A DNA stretch of 64,000 nt, from positions 227,001-291,000 of the forward strand of contig JAFEMH010002346.1 in the NCBI GenBank assembly GCA_022495995.1, read 5' to 3'. Of this stretch, positions 35,072 to 47,727 are shown in pieces. The translations under genes were made by a program, and so were the position numbers. The notes under the pieces are model-generated. The model saw only the letters and a program-made list of their open reading frames with translations. It was not told where the DNA came from and did not search any database. Every line of letters starts with the position of its first letter. Positions within the stretch are counted from its first letter, which is position 1. This DNA is from Adenophora triphylla var. japonica (taxonomy: Eukaryota > Streptophyta > Magnoliopsida > Asterales > Campanulaceae).

Positions 35072-35591
35072 CTCCAACCGTCACATTTGAAACATTTGAA
35101 ATTGCAAAAAAAAATCATTATATATGCAGATTAAGAAGGAATATATTTCATTCGTCCCATTTGAAATTACAAAAATTGTCATTTTGTTTGTTCCAAATAA
35201 AATTGCAAAATCCCAATACGAAAAGTTTTTAATACTTTTTAAATAATTGAGTTTACTTGTCATACTCACAACAACTACCCATTTACTATTTAATACTCCA
35301 ATTTCTCTTTCTTATTATATTATCCACACTCACGTTATCTTAATATTATATATTACTTGTTAATTTGCATGTACGATTTGCAATTTAAAATGGGACGAAG
35401 GAAGTATAGATAATAAGGCAAGAGAGAGAAAGTGAGGGTAGGGAATATTAAGTGGGTATTTATCGTGATTATGATAAGTAGATCGTGTATTTAAAAGTAT
35501 TAAAAAATTTCTATTTTGAAATTTTACAATTTTAAGTGGAACATACAAAATAACAATTTTTCAATTTTAAATGGGACGAAGGTAGTGTTAA
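35072..35591. mobile_element. Composite MITE block
   Basis: Left ends occur at 35072 (CTCCAACCGTCACATTTG) and about 35149 (TTCGTCCCATTTGAAATTAC), and right ends at about 35404 (ATGGGACGAAGGAAG) and 35585 (ATGGGACGAAGGTAG). This fits two related MITEs, one nested in or overlapping the other. Confidence 0.6.
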
Positions 35592-35599
35592 ATTACTTA

Positions 35600-36007
35600 C
35601 TCCCTCCGTCCCAGACCAAGGGTTCATCTTTCCCTTTTGGGACGTTTCAGACCAAGAGTTCATTTCCAAAAAAGACAAGTTTTTGAATATATTAATACCC
35701 TTATCATCTTCATATATTTACAAAAAAACCATTCATTATATCCTTATACATTCTCTCTCCTATTTCCTACCACACATTTAACTACTATTCCTCCCACTCA
35801 ATTCTCTCTCCTATTAAATATTTTTAACTTTTACATTCTCTCTCCTATTCCCTACCACACATTTAACTTTTACATTATCTCTCATATTTCCTACCACACA
35901 TTTAATTACTATTCCCTATCTCACATTTAACTTTTATTCATTTTTTTAAAAATTTCTTAAGAAGCGTGAAATCTCTCCCATATACCCTTGATCTGGGACG
36001 GAGGGAG
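35600..36007. mobile_element. Stowaway-like MITE
   Basis: Ends CTCCCTCCGTCCCAGACCAA and GATCTGGGACGGAGGGAG, TA-flanked. Terminal sequence is repeated just inside the left end (GTTTCAGACCAAGAGTTCAT). The centre has tandem TTCCTACCACACATTTAACT units. Confidence 0.82.
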
Positions 36008-36124
36008 TATTATTTTATTAAACTTCATCTCACCTTAATCTATAAAAATAGTTATGTTGGATATTTCTCTTTAATCTACAAAATTTCAAAATAATTTTTT
36101 ATCACTTTTTAATAGTGGATCATT

Positions 36125-36806
36125 TGTTATAGTACTTGTTTGGGAAAGATTTTTTCTTGAACACTGCATTGACATCTTGACTCGCATGGTCCTTCAGCAT
36201 CTTGATTATTCAACATCTTTAACATAACATCTAGTTCCTAACAACTTGAAGATGCAGGTTCAACCTCTCTTATGCAGATTCAACCGTTCTTATTTTTCAG
36301 GGATATTTACAACACAAGGATTAAAGACCAAGTCTCACTAATTTCAAATGTGTATTTTTCAGGGATATTTACTACACAAGGATTAAAGACCAAGTCTCAC
36401 TCATTTCAAATGTGTTTCTAACGGAAGAGAAGACCATGACAACGCCCCCTTATCTTCAGCAACTTATGACAGATTTTTAGGGATTTTTGGTGATGCATTC
36501 AACAAATCTTTATGATTCTTGGGGTATAAAAGGAGAGATAGGGTTAGGCGCCATGGACGGCAACTTTATTACTCTCACTATACTTCTACTTTGTACTCAC
36601 ACAACAGAAATTTATAAACATTTTTAGTTAAGGTAGGTTTTTCCTAAAGCCTTACGAGGTTTTGTGCAGGAGATCAATTGATCAAGGGCTTTCCTCGTTA
36701 CATCTTGGCGTAGCGTCTTGAATTTCTGCATTCTTATACTCCATTTGTGCCCAAAAATCATTCCACCGAAAGTTCAATTTCAATATACAAGAAATTGACC
36801 AAAACA
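36125..36806 (+). repeat. 5' LTR of Tat-like element A
   Basis: A TATA box, GGTATAAAAGGAG, lies near 36519-36531 and the LTR ends at CA before ATTTGGGGCCATCTGTGTG, a decayed primer-binding site of the TTGGCGCCATCTGTG type common in Tat elements. The left edge (TGTTATAG at 36125) is a guess. A 62-bp unit is tandemly duplicated (starts 36291 and 36353). The gag of A begins at 36863. Confidence 0.6.
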
Positions 36807-36862
36807 ATTTGGGGCCATCTGTGTGAACTTTGGTTTTTTGAGTTTGCTAAGAAAATTCCAAG

Positions 36863-37147
36863 ATGAGCAATCCTAGTTCTGGTCAAGATACACAGAAAGT
36901 TGCAGGAAGGACTGGAGCACTTAGAACATCTGGAGCTCAAGTTGCACATATACTTGGAATGCCATCTCAACAATCTGTGACGTTTGGAATGCCTTCTCAA
37001 CAATCTTTACCGATTGTTACCTCTTCATCCGTGATTCCTCAGAAGATGACCTTTGATTTTGTTACCAACCTGACCAAGATGATGGATTACTTGAAGACTC
37101 AACACGAAACTCAACATCATACCAACCTGATGTTGTCCAATGCTATC
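36863..37147 (+). pseudogene. Gag of element A, 5' part
   Basis: The frame starts MSNPSSGQDTQKVAG and reads in one piece until it is cut at 37147 by the LTR of element B. The rest resumes at 52867 in a compatible frame (LSNAI before the break, then TRLQQESAQ), so B inserted here. This part is the low-complexity N-terminal region of gag. Confidence 0.8.
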
Positions 37148-38563
37148 TGTAAGTACGCCAATCCAATTCGCTCCCTTTTAGGTGCATTTTAATGCGATAA
37201 AATTGCATTAAGGGGCATTTTGGTAAATTCACGGCCTATCTCGAGACTTTCGGAAACATTTCATAAGTTTCTCGCGAAGGAAGTACCTTTTGGTACATTG
37301 CTCATGCTAAAGGACCTGCCGGGAATAAACCTTTTTGGACCTTTTGGGTATTTATACCTGAATATTCCAGAAACTGGTTTTGGCGCCAAAAGCAGTTGGT
37401 GACACCTTGTGTCACGCGACAAGTCGAGGCTTGGAAAATGGTTACAGAAGGTCGTGCGACACACTGTGACCATCAACTGCAGCCTATAAATAATACCCTA
37501 CCCCTCTTAGAAATGGATCCCAACTTCACACACTGTTACTCTGCCAAAATTGCAGCGTAACACACACACACTAAACACACACCCCTCTCTCTCTCATCCC
37601 AATTTACCTCTAATTCCCTCCAATTCAACCCACTTCCTCCATTACCTCTTAGATCCACCATCAACCAATCCTCTCAAGCTCACCAAGACCAGAAGCTGTT
37701 GTAGAAGGGTTCTGTACCTAACTTGGTACAGAATTCGTGGAATCAACAAGGGTAACATCCTCAATTCCTTTCTCTCTCTCTCTTCTACCTTGCTACTTTG
37801 ATAATTCTATTATTCTACCTTCCTTGGATTCAGTAATCAGACTCCATCCGTCTTGATTACTGAATCCCAATCGCAATCTCTCTGTTTAACATAGTTATTT
37901 TGTATAATTGGTTGTCCATTGCTTGATTATTGTGGAAATTGGTGTTTAGAACCCAAGGGGGTGTGGATCTATCCATATCCACACTCCCTGGGTTGAATTG
38001 TTATTAATTCGTTCATTCCGAAGTTAATCTGGATGTGTAATTAGATCTTTGTTGGTTGTTTGTTCTTTTGTGTTCAAGCTGTGAGGTATCTGCATACGGA
38101 CGTCCTGTGTCACGCGACACATCGTGTTTGGTTGATCCTGTGTCACGTGACACGTTCAGCCATGCATGTCATGTGTCACGCGACACTCTATGTCCATTTG
38201 CAGAAACCATTTTCCCTTGTAATCTGTATTGATCTGTTGTATATGGGATGTGGCCTCCCTGAATAAATGGTTCACAAGTTGTAAGTTTCCAAGTTCATAT
38301 CAATAAAATTCATGTGTTACTACATTTGTTTATTATCAATGCTTGCACACATTTATGGATTACTTGGATGTTTAATTAGAAAGACTTGTCTACGGACGAG
38401 GCGTGTTGGGTGAACTCTCGATTCTTCCCAACACGTAACCTGACCCCCGGACCCATTTTCTCTCAAAGGTTTTTCAAAGTGTACCTCTAAAACATGGCGT
38501 GGCGACTCCTTTTTCTTTTTTCATCATTGAAAAAACAAAATTTCGTGGGCGAGCGCACATTCA
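37148..38563 (+). repeat. 5' LTR of element B
   Basis: 1,416 bp, TGTAAGTACG...ACATTCA. It is almost identical to 51451-52865, with scattered single-base changes and small indels, so insertion was recent relative to most repeats here. It contains four TGTCACGCGACA-type palindromes (37410, 38108, 38141, 38174). Confidence 0.93.
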
Positions 38564-38564
38564 G

Positions 38565-38582
38565 TGGCGACTCCGCTGGGGA
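38565..38582 (+). other. Primer-binding site of element B
   Basis: TGGCGACTCCGCTGGGGA starts one base after the LTR. This form is usual in Tat/Ogre elements. Confidence 0.8.
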
Positions 38583-39884
38583 CACACTTTTGAAAACCTG
38601 TTTTTCAAAGTTAAGAGGGTCAAGCTTTCATTCGATTAAACATCCAACATATCCATCCTTGTGTGCGTCCTTGATGATCTTTTGTGGTACATGCATTTTA
38701 TTGATTATGAGACTTATGAGCCTTTGGTGTCTTCTGTGGCCATTTTTGTTGTGCTATGTTATTGTGCTTTGTCCCTTGCCATGGAGAGGCAGGGGCTGAT
38801 TTAATTTTGCAGGGTTCTGGTTCAACGACCACTCTAGTCGTGCAACATCTCTGTCGGCTGTCCTGTGTCACGCGACAGGAATGGTCACTGAACATGTCTT
38901 CAGAAGCTGGTTTGAGGGCAGTCCCTTGAATAAAAAATTGGCTCAGTTGATTGTTGTTCTCTTTGTTCCCTGTGAGAGTGTGTGTGTTTTCTCTTTTTCT
39001 TTTCAAAAGTAAATAAAATAAAGTAATAAAATTTTGTTTTCGTAAATAAAAGAACATAGTCATCCACACACTAGACCACATAGATTTAGAACCCTTGGGT
39101 GCGATTGACGGCATCGCGGACGGCCACGAAATTCGCCTACGCTTGAGCGCCTGAAGTCAAACCTATCCCCCTAGCGCGTTATAGGTGGCGCCACACTTAA
39201 ACCTTACCCGCGGTTAGTTTTTGATACAACATTTTTAATCACACCAAAATGAATTGTTTTTGAATCTTACAATAGGTCCTTATACCTTCCCCAAAACCTC
39301 GCATCTTGTGGGCATGTTGCCATTGCAACATGGTTTCACGTAGGGACATGTCACTCTCGTGGCGTGTTCTAACGAGAGATCATGCCGCATTGTCAATGTG
39401 CACCGACGAGAGGTCATGCCGTATTTTTCTTTGAAATTCTTCAAGAATACCCGTTATGCTGCCCAAATTTCCCCAGAAATTTGGACAACCTCTCCGTTCC
39501 ATACGGTGTTAGGTTTTGGTTAGGTATCATTACCCATTATAGATTTCAATGCAAAGCATTTAGTGTGATTTGAATATTGCGTCCCTAGGTTTCCCCAAGG
39601 TGTAGTTTGCGTAAATAAAGGCTTCTCCTTTCCCAACCGTATTTAGGATTTAAGACACTGATTTGTACTTGAAGATAAATAAATTGTTTGTGCGAGTCTA
39701 TCCCTCGTTTCCTCTTCCCTCTCCCGTATTTCCTCAAAGTCTCCCTTCACTACCTTATAAACCCGTATCTACCCCTGCAGCTACGGCGAGTTGGACCGGC
39801 TCATCTGTTCCAGGAGCTCGTTTGGTTCGTGTTGTTGAAGAAGTTCAAGCAGTTTCGGGAGTTTCAGTCAGTTCAGAATCAGAT
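38583..39884 (+). other. Leader of element B before gag
   Basis: About 1.3 kb without a convincing ORF. It has a TGTCACGCGACA palindrome at 38866-38877 and a segment, GTGGCGCCACACTTAAACC, near 39185. Short ORFs on both strands (38494-38799, 39114-38698) show no domain. Confidence 0.55.
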
Positions 39885-42405
39885 ATGGCCGGAAATGGTG
39901 ACGTGTTTGCTGCTTAGTCTGCTGGAGGTTCGGTTTCGATGGGTCAACCAGGTTTGAATGACATGTCTGCAAAAGAGTTGAGGATAACTTTGGAAGCTGC
40001 TTTGGCCAGGGAACGTGAGGCCCGTTTGTTGGCTCAGAATGCCAAGGCCCGAGAGGAGGAAGCCCACGCCCGTTTTGTCGAGGGCATGAGAGCCTAGGGA
40101 ATCGCAGTACTCCGCCGAGAGGACGGTTCTTACGAAGAAATCACCAAAGAGGGTAACAACGGGATCGAATCTAGCTCTCCTGTTCAATCTGCTCATCACT
40201 CTGCACCCGCTCAATTCAACTACCATGCTATGCCTCCTCCCGTAAGTTATGCTCCTCGCCCGAACCGGATGCCGTCTCCAGAAATAGCTGTGAATACCCA
40301 AGGAAGGGTTCCCATCCCAGTCTCTCAGACTCATAGTCAAGTTGCTCAGCAGGGTTTCAACAAAAGCGGTGGCCAACCATCAAACTTCTTCGATCTGACC
40401 TCCTCACCAGCTCTCAATGCTCCAGCGCCGTAAGCTCAGTATGGATCCCAGTTTCAAGGAGGCTATTCCCAACCCCAGTTCAGCATGTATCCAGACAAGC
40501 TATCGCATGTTCACCTAATCAAGAACAATCCAACCAAGCACTGTCCGTCAGAAACCGCATTTGTCGGGACGGTATTCGCAAAGATCCTCAGTCCCAGTTC
40601 CAGAGCAACTTCTCTCAGCCCGCAGTGTGTTCTCCTCTCACCCAGCATTTGTATGGTTCCACCCCGTATTCAGCTCCATGTATTAATACCGGATTTCCTG
40701 CCCATGGTCACTTTGGAGGTCAATCGCGCTTTGGTCCCCTGCATCCCAAGTGTTCGGTTTAATGGTTACGACATGTACCTGAATAGGATTCCCATTTCGC
40801 CCGGCTTATCGATAGCAATATCGCATCCCCCAAAGACTCTTCGGTCTTCCCCGGCCGCCTCGCCTATTAGATCTCGCTCCGAGAATTCCCGGTGCCATCT
40901 TCGATTTGTGGCTCTGCTATTCCCCGTATTCCGGGTTTGACTCCAAGTGACAAATTTATTAGAGCAGATGCAACAAAGAAATCGATAGATTGACTGTGGG
41001 TTCCAGTAGCCTAAAGGTGGTTGACCCGGCTCAAGTGACACCTCTTCCTCATATGTTCAAGATGCTAAAGATGGATTTTGATGGTACGGCTTGCCCAAAG
41101 ACTCATGTGGATACCTATGTCATGACAATGGGGGCGATGGGTTGCACCCCCGAATTTATGGCTTCTCATTTTCATCTAACTTTGAAAGGTCCGGCGCTCA
41201 CTTGGTTTTTGACCTTGAAGCAAGAATGCCACTCCACCTGGAGCCAGATCACCGAGACTTTCTTGGAAAAATACCGGGGTAACCTAGAGTGGCGTACTAC
41301 TCGGGACGATCTAGTAGGCACCATTCAGAAAAATGATGAGTCGATCACGGAGTTTTATAAGAGGTGGAATGCCAAGCTTAACGAACTGTCATAGCCAATC
41401 CCCCTTCAAGATCAGAAAGATATTTTCCTGTCGTGCGTGAAGCTGGTGTTAAGGGAGGCCATTGGAAAGGGTTGGTATCCAGATTTACGAGAAATGGTTG
41501 GAATGGGCGCTCGGAGCGAGAATAGGCTTTTTAACCAAACCCCAGGTGTGAATGCTAGCGGTAGTAGCGGAAGTGGAGGATTCCGGTACCGGGCACCTAA
41601 CCCAGTTTCTGCAATGGCACCAAAGGGAAGAGAAATGGTTAAGGATAACAGCATTAACAACCTGCAAAGGGGAGGTGGCAATGTGCAGAATGGAGGGAGA
41701 TTCCAACCCAAGCCGCAACTAAGGTTTGATGACTTGGGCATGTCTACGGAAGAAATCTTCAATGGCATGCTTCAGACCGGCATGATTAGGCCGCTGGACA
41801 ACTATAGCCCTGTCCGTCCCAACCCCAATCTAGACACCAGTAAATACTGCAGGTTTCATCAATACCCAGGGCACACTACCAACACTTGTGTAACCCTCAA
41901 GAAGATCATCCAAGGCCTCGTGGATGAGAAGAAGATCAAAAAGTCTCCTCGCCCCAACATCGTCAACAGCCCTCTACCCAGTAACAATGTGAATCTCATC
42001 GATTTTGGCCAAGATTATTTCGTAAATGTAATAGAGTTTGGAAAGTCTGTAAATGGAAATGCTAGTTGTGATTGTAATGAACTCCTGACTGATGTAAATC
42101 CTTATTCCAATGAAATGAAAGACAACTTTTGCTACGTCTTGTATCTTGATGATTTGTGTGATTTAAATAATGTTGCTGATTACGATGAGTATGAAGAGCG
42201 TTTGGTCATTAACGCTATATCCTCTATGGCTCCTAGAGAATCCCCAATCTCTTTGGAGGAGGTCATGATAGCAGTTAACTTGGAGGCGCCTTTGTCCGTA
42301 AATGAGATAAGACAGGCAGCGTGGCCATACAGCACTCGTCCTGTTTCGCTTACACTAGCCGAACTCAAAGAGGCCAGTAAAAAATTTGTGGTTGAGAATG
42401 AATAG
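39885..42405 (+). pseudogene. Gag of element B
   Basis: Starts MAGNGDVFAA at 39885. A coiled-coil Ala/Glu/Arg stretch follows (ALAREREARLLAQNAKAREE), then a Pro/Gln-rich linker. After a frameshift between 40433 and 40990 comes the capsid domain (HLTLKGPALTWFLTL, TFLEKYRGN). A zinc-knuckle-like YCRFHQYPGHTTNTC lies near 41847-41889. Stops interrupt at about 39915 (TAG), 40096 (TAG), 40432 (TAA), 41393 (TAG) and 42403 (TAG), each fitting a former Gln codon. Confidence 0.88.
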
Positions 42406-43503
42406 GAGGTTAATTTGTTGACACGGTCGGGAAGAATGTTGGGAATGGATAGTGCTGATCCATCCAGGAAAGGCAAAGGAGTTGCGGTTTTGAACCCCCA
42501 GGCCTCTCGAGACCCCTACAGATCAGCAGGAAATGAAGAAGTCCAAGAGGATCTGATTTTGACGCAGTTAAAAAGAACCCAGGCTGATATCTCTTTGTGG
42601 TCCCTGCTCACATCCTCCTACCCCCACAAGCTAAAATTAGAAGAGGCTCTGTCCAAAACCAAGGTGTCTGTCAACGCCACTCCAGACGAGGCCTGTCAGC
42701 TGATCGGAACAGCACAGTATGGGAACATCATCACTTTTACAGACCTGGATTTGCCTGCTTACGGTTCAAAGCATAATGAATCTTTGCACATTACTGTACC
42801 CTTGGAAGGGCGCCGAATTCCTCATGTGTTGGTGGACAATGGGTCGGCCATGAACGTGCTTCCTGCCAAGATGATGATTATGCTAGACATTGACGCGCAG
42901 AGCCTTAAGACGTCCAACCAGACTATAAAAGCCTACGATTCGACATCCAGAGCAGTGTTGGGGATAGTCTCTTTGAATCTGTTATTTGGGAGTAAGGAGA
43001 TGGTAGTAGAATTCCAAGTCATTGACATTCCAGTCACATTCTCGGCGTTATTGGGCAGGCCATGGATACATGAAATCATAGTTGTAGCCTCCACCCTCCA
43101 CCAGTGTTTGAAGTTTGTGCAAGATGGGGTTATGACAACCATTTACGGGGATAGTGTCACTATTGGGGAGACCAGCACCAATACCATGCCAGTGATGGAA
43201 ATCAAGCTTGACCAAGAGAGCCTGATGCTCAGTGGTTTCACGATCGAAAAGCCGAAAGGTCATGTCTGCACTATCGATTTAACAACTTTCTCAGACAAAA
43301 TTCCCCCGATATTGAAAATGATGAGAGGCATGAGCTACATCCCTGGCCTGGGACTAGGGAAGCATCAACAGAGACCATGTAAGCTTGTGATGCCGGAACC
43401 CAAGAGAAACAGGCGAGGCCTGGGATATGTCATGACTGGAGAGGACAAATCGTACGATAAAGCTGAAGCGCTCAAAAAAAAGGATGACCTTAGCTGCCGG
43501 TAA
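42406..43503 (+). pseudogene. Protease region of element B
   Basis: Aspartic protease with the active-site segment VLVDNGSAMNVLP (Asp near 42835) and the flap-side FSALLGRPWIH, as in Tat elements. A G-patch-like segment, GMSYIPGLGLGKHQQ, follows near 43330-43375. The frame ends at TAA 43503 because an A-run (CAAAAAAAAGG near 43475) has one base too many; the next frame continues the polyprotein from 43484. Confidence 0.88.
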
Positions 43504-45391
43504 GAGATACAAAAGACCTGACATGCGCCCTTATAGCTGGTCTCTAAATAGGCACTTCGTTAAGGAGGATGGGGAAATGTTCGTTTGCCCGGAACTGAAG
43601 CTGAGTCAAGCAGAAGAGAGGATGAGAACAATTCGAAGGTTTGCCAGTACTCAGAACCCAGTGAAGGAAATGCTCGTCAGCATGCCCAGAAGGCCAGGCG
43701 TCACTGCTACATATGAGAACAGCTACCATTTTTGGGGGCCCGATTATGTCAACCAGTTTGAGAAGCTTGCTCTGGATGAGCCTGTGATACACAAGATCCG
43801 TGGTGCAGATCCTGTAGACATGGACGGTGATTTGGCAAATCTGTTCGAAGATCAGGGGCTGTCAGAGCCTGAGAATGGTATGTTTACAGAGGAGATACCG
43901 GCAGAAAGGGTTGTTACAAAAGATCCCCGAGACTTGATTGATTTTTCTTCAGATGATGAGGTGGTGGCTATGTTGGAATTTGGGAAGGGGCCGGCTGTAA
44001 ATCCGAGCATTCTAGAGACAGTTGCAGAGAGGCCGTTGCAGAATTGGACTTCATTTCAAGGACCGGTCGCTGACAGGGAGACTATGATCAAAAAGCTTGG
44101 GCTTAAGCCTCGTCCCAGTCCCTCTACGTCTAAATTTTTCCCCCGTGTCTTGAGTCCTTCCCCTGAATCCCTTGTAATTGAGTTCGAGTCCTCTAATCGG
44201 TCTGACGTCCTCACGATGGAAGACCGTCGTCGTGTTGTAGACACTATTTTCCCTTTCGCTCTGAATAAAATGGTCGATCTTTCTGAGTATCCCGTGATTG
44301 CAAATCTAACAATTGAACGCTTAACAAAAAATGATCATCAAGATTTAAAAATAATTAAGCCAGATTCAATTGAAGATAATGCAGACTTAATAGATGAACA
44401 AATTATAGAAAATAATTCAAAGCAGGTTTGCGAGCAAAAGGAAAGCCGGGCCCAAGCTGCCGATGAGGTATTGACAACGGTGAACCTGGGAACAACTGAA
44501 GAACCCAAAGAAACGCAAATCGGTATCTTCTTCTCCGGAGTTGAACGGGATACCCTGATCGAGCTACTCAAAGAGTTTGTAGACGTCTTTGCCTGGTCCT
44601 ACAAAGACATGTCTGGGTTGGATACATCTACCGTAGAGCACCGGATACCCCTAGATACAGAGATCAAGCCGATCAAGCAGAAACTGAGGCGGATCAAGCC
44701 CGAGTGGTCCCTACAGGTCAAGAAAGAAATTGAGAAACTCCTACGGGTGGGCTTTATCAAGGTGATCGAATATCCGATTTGGCTGGCAAACATTGTAACG
44801 GCCACAAAGGCGAATGGAAAAGTACGAGTCTGTGTAGATTTTCGAGACCTCAACAAGGCTAGTCCCAAAGATGACTTCCCCCTGCTGAACATTGACATGC
44901 TTATGGATACAACAGCAAACTATGAAGTCAAATCCTTCATCGATGGCTTTGCGGGTTATAATCAGATTAAAATGGCCGAGGAAGATCATGACAAGACATC
45001 ATTTACCACTCCTTGGGGCACCTATTGCTACACAGTGATGCCATTTGGACTGAAGAATGTCGGGGCTACTTACCAGAGGTCCGTCACTACCTTGTTCCAC
45101 GACATGATCCACAAGGAGATTGAAGTGTATGTGGATGATATGATTATTCACTCGAAAGGGTCAGATGGACAGCATTTCACTGATTTAAGGAAGTTCTTCA
45201 ACAGACTTCGGGAACACTCTATGAGATTAAATCCAACCAAGTGCACTTTCAGGGTTATCCGTGGTAAGGTCTTGGGATATATGGTCACAGAACGCGGCAT
45301 TGAGGTAGATCCCAGAAAGGTCAAGGCAATTGTTGAGATGAAGCCGCCCAGGACTGTCTCCGAGGTAAAGGGTTTCATGGGCCGTCTATAG
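43484..45391 (+). pseudogene. Reverse transcriptase of element B
   Basis: After a long linker, the RT core begins near 44700 with VKKEIEKLLRVGFIKVIEYP and shows VCVDFRDLNKASPKDDFPL, VMPFGLKNVGATYQR and the catalytic YVDD (45128-45139). One domain position reads FIDGFAGYNQI where FMDGFSGYNQI is usual. It ends at TAG (45389-45391) in GRL-stop-YISRF, where the family has Gln. Confidence 0.93.
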
Positions 45392-46400
45392 TACATCAGC
45401 CGATTTGTCAACCAGCTGACTTCCATGTGTGAACCAATATTCAAGCTGCTAAAGAAGAATTAGGAGGTGATTTGGAACGAAGAATGCCAACTAGCTTTCG
45501 AGAGAATCAAAGCTTACCTTGTTAATCCTCCCATTCTTTGCCCACCTCATGGGAGCAAACCTCTACTTCTTTACTTGACGGTCACAGATACGGTCATCGG
45601 GGCCATGCTGGCGCAAGAGAAGAAGGACTCCAAGGTTGAGAATGCCATCTATTTTGTCAGCCACAAATTCCAAGGTAGCGAGTTGAATTACTCTGCCCTA
45701 GAGAAAACATGTGCTGCTCTGGTTTGGGTGGTCGGAAAGCTAAAGCACTACATGTTATCCCACACAGTACATCTGGTTTCCGAAATGGACCCAATTAAGT
45801 ACCCGTTTCAGGGTGATAGAGGCAACATTTCCACCAGACTGGCACAATGGACCTTCTTCCTAGCTGAGTTTGATATTAAATATGTGATCCGGAAAGCAAT
45901 CAAAGGACAGGCTCTGGCAGATCAGCTGGCTGACTTCCCCATCACAGAAGCCCGAGGACCAGATCTCCAGTTTCCAGATGAGGGGATTTTTGTCGTAGAA
46001 AATGGCAACCGGTGGCAATTATTCTTTGACGGTGCGGCGAACAAAAGAGGTAACGGCATCGGGATGGTACTAGTAGACCCGAATGACATGAATACCCCCA
46101 TAGCTATCAAGCTAAACTTCTCGGTTACCAACAACGCAGCTGAATATGAAGCTTGCATAGCCGATCTCGAAGTTGCTCTTGAACGGAATGTGGATGAATT
46201 GGAATTGTTCGGGGACTCCCAACTGATAATTAATCAAGCCGCCGACAGATGGAAAACTACAAACCCATGTCTCCAGAGGTATCATGCTTATATTGCAGAG
46301 CTCGTCGGCCAGTTTAAGGAAGTGTCATTCCAGTTCCTACCACGGGAAAAGAACAGATTCACCGACGCACTAGCTACTCTGGCCTCCTTGGTGGAAATAC
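45392..46400 (+). pseudogene. Tandem RNase H domains of element B
   Basis: The first (gypsy) RNase H is represented by GAMLAQEKKD and NYSALEKTCAALVW. A second, archaeal-type RNase H follows with WQLFFDGAANKRGNGIGMVL, NNAAEYEACIADLEVAL, LELFGDSQLIINQ and FTDALATLASL, keeping the D-E-D-D residues. Two RNase H copies in a row are typical of the Tat lineage. A TAG at 45462 follows KKN where NQ is expected. The frame is otherwise open to 47257. Confidence 0.9.
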
Positions 46401-46609
46401 CAGAGGGAAAGTCAATCAAGCCGTTCAGGGTCGGAAGGCGAGAAAATCCTGCATATTGTTGTGAAATAGAGATCGAAACCGTCGATGAGCCGTGGTACAA
46501 CCAGATCTTCCAGTATCTTAAGCATGGTGAAGCATCCTTCCCCGTTGATAAAGAAGAAGACTCAAAAGGCATTCGGGCCAAGAGTTTGCAAGCCCTGAAA
46601 AGGCTATCA

Positions 46610-47727
46610 GCACAGTACGTCATACTTGGCAATGAATTATGGAAGAAAAGGGAAGGTTGCCCTCTCCTGCTCTATATCAGCAAAGAAAAAGCTCAGAGAG
46701 TAATGGAAGATGTTCACAACGGTGCCTACGGACCTCACATGAATGCTCGATCCCTTATGCACAGCATTATCAGACTGGGTTATTTCTGGATCACCATGGA
46801 GACTGATTGTATCCAGTTTGTGCGGACTTGCGATAAGTGCCATCGGTTCTCCAACCTAAACCATATCCCTCCTCATGATCTATATTGTATGACAACTCCT
46901 TGGCCCTTTGCAACATGGGGAATCGATGTCATCAGGAAGATAACTCCATCAAGGAGCAATGGACATTCATTTGTTTTGGTCGCGGTAGATTACTTCATAA
47001 AGTGGGTGGAAGCTGTGTCCTACAAAGTGCTCACAGCCAAGAAGGTTGCTCATTTCATAAAGGAGCAAATCTTCTGCCGCTACGGAGTCCCGAATGTGAT
47101 TATCTCTGACAATGGGTCCCACTTTGAAGGAGAAGCTGATCGGCTGCTCACCGACCCCAGAAGAACGGTGCTGTTGAGGCTGCGAATAAGAACCTGGAGA
47201 GAATCAAAAAGAAGATGGCCGAACGAGGACGGGATTGGCCAGAGAAACTGCATTTAGCATTGTGGGGCTACCGCACTTCAATACGAACTGCTACCGGTGC
47301 AACTCCATATGCCTTGACTTATGGAATGGAGGCTGTCATGCCCATTGAGCTAGAGATTCCATCCCTCAGGGTATTGCTTGAGAATGAAGTAAATGAGATT
47401 GAATGGCTCCAAAGTCGATACAACGAATTGGCACTGTTAGATGAACGCAGATTAAAAGCCATGGAGCACAACAGGGCATATCAGAAGAGAATGGCCCGTG
47501 CCTTCAACAAAAGAGTGAAACCCAGGGATATCAAGGTTGGTGATCTGGTCCTCAAGATGAAGCCCTCGAATCAGAGCAGTGCACTGGGCAAATGGGCACC
47601 TGATTTGGTCGGACCCTTTCTAGTGAAGAAGATATTCTCCGGAGGAGCGATGCAGCTAACAGATTTGGAGGGCAACCAGTTCCTGTACCCCGTCAACGGC
47701 GACAAGTTGCGGCGATATTATGTGTGA
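46610..47727 (+). pseudogene. Integrase of element B
   Basis: HHCC zinc region around RTCDKCHRFSN, then the D-D-E core: WGIDVI (near 46920), ISDNGSHFEGEADRLL (near 47104), and AVEAANKN (near 47175). Between the last two, the family's usual stretch before RPQTNGAVEAANKN is mostly missing, and the frame shifts. The C-terminal part (47215-47727) holds WPEKLHLALWGYRTS, GATPYALTYGMEAVMP and a GDLVLKM...LVGPF chromo-like/GPF region, ending YYV at TGA. Confidence 0.92.

Noticed and set aside
40485..40940. 151-aa ORF in element B
   Set aside because: It is an out-of-frame reading of the Pro/Gln-rich gag linker.
43484..47727. Integrated pararetrovirus
   Set aside because: Integrase, two LTRs, a target duplication and tandem RNase H domains show a Ty3/gypsy retrotransposon; no movement protein or viral coat protein is seen.
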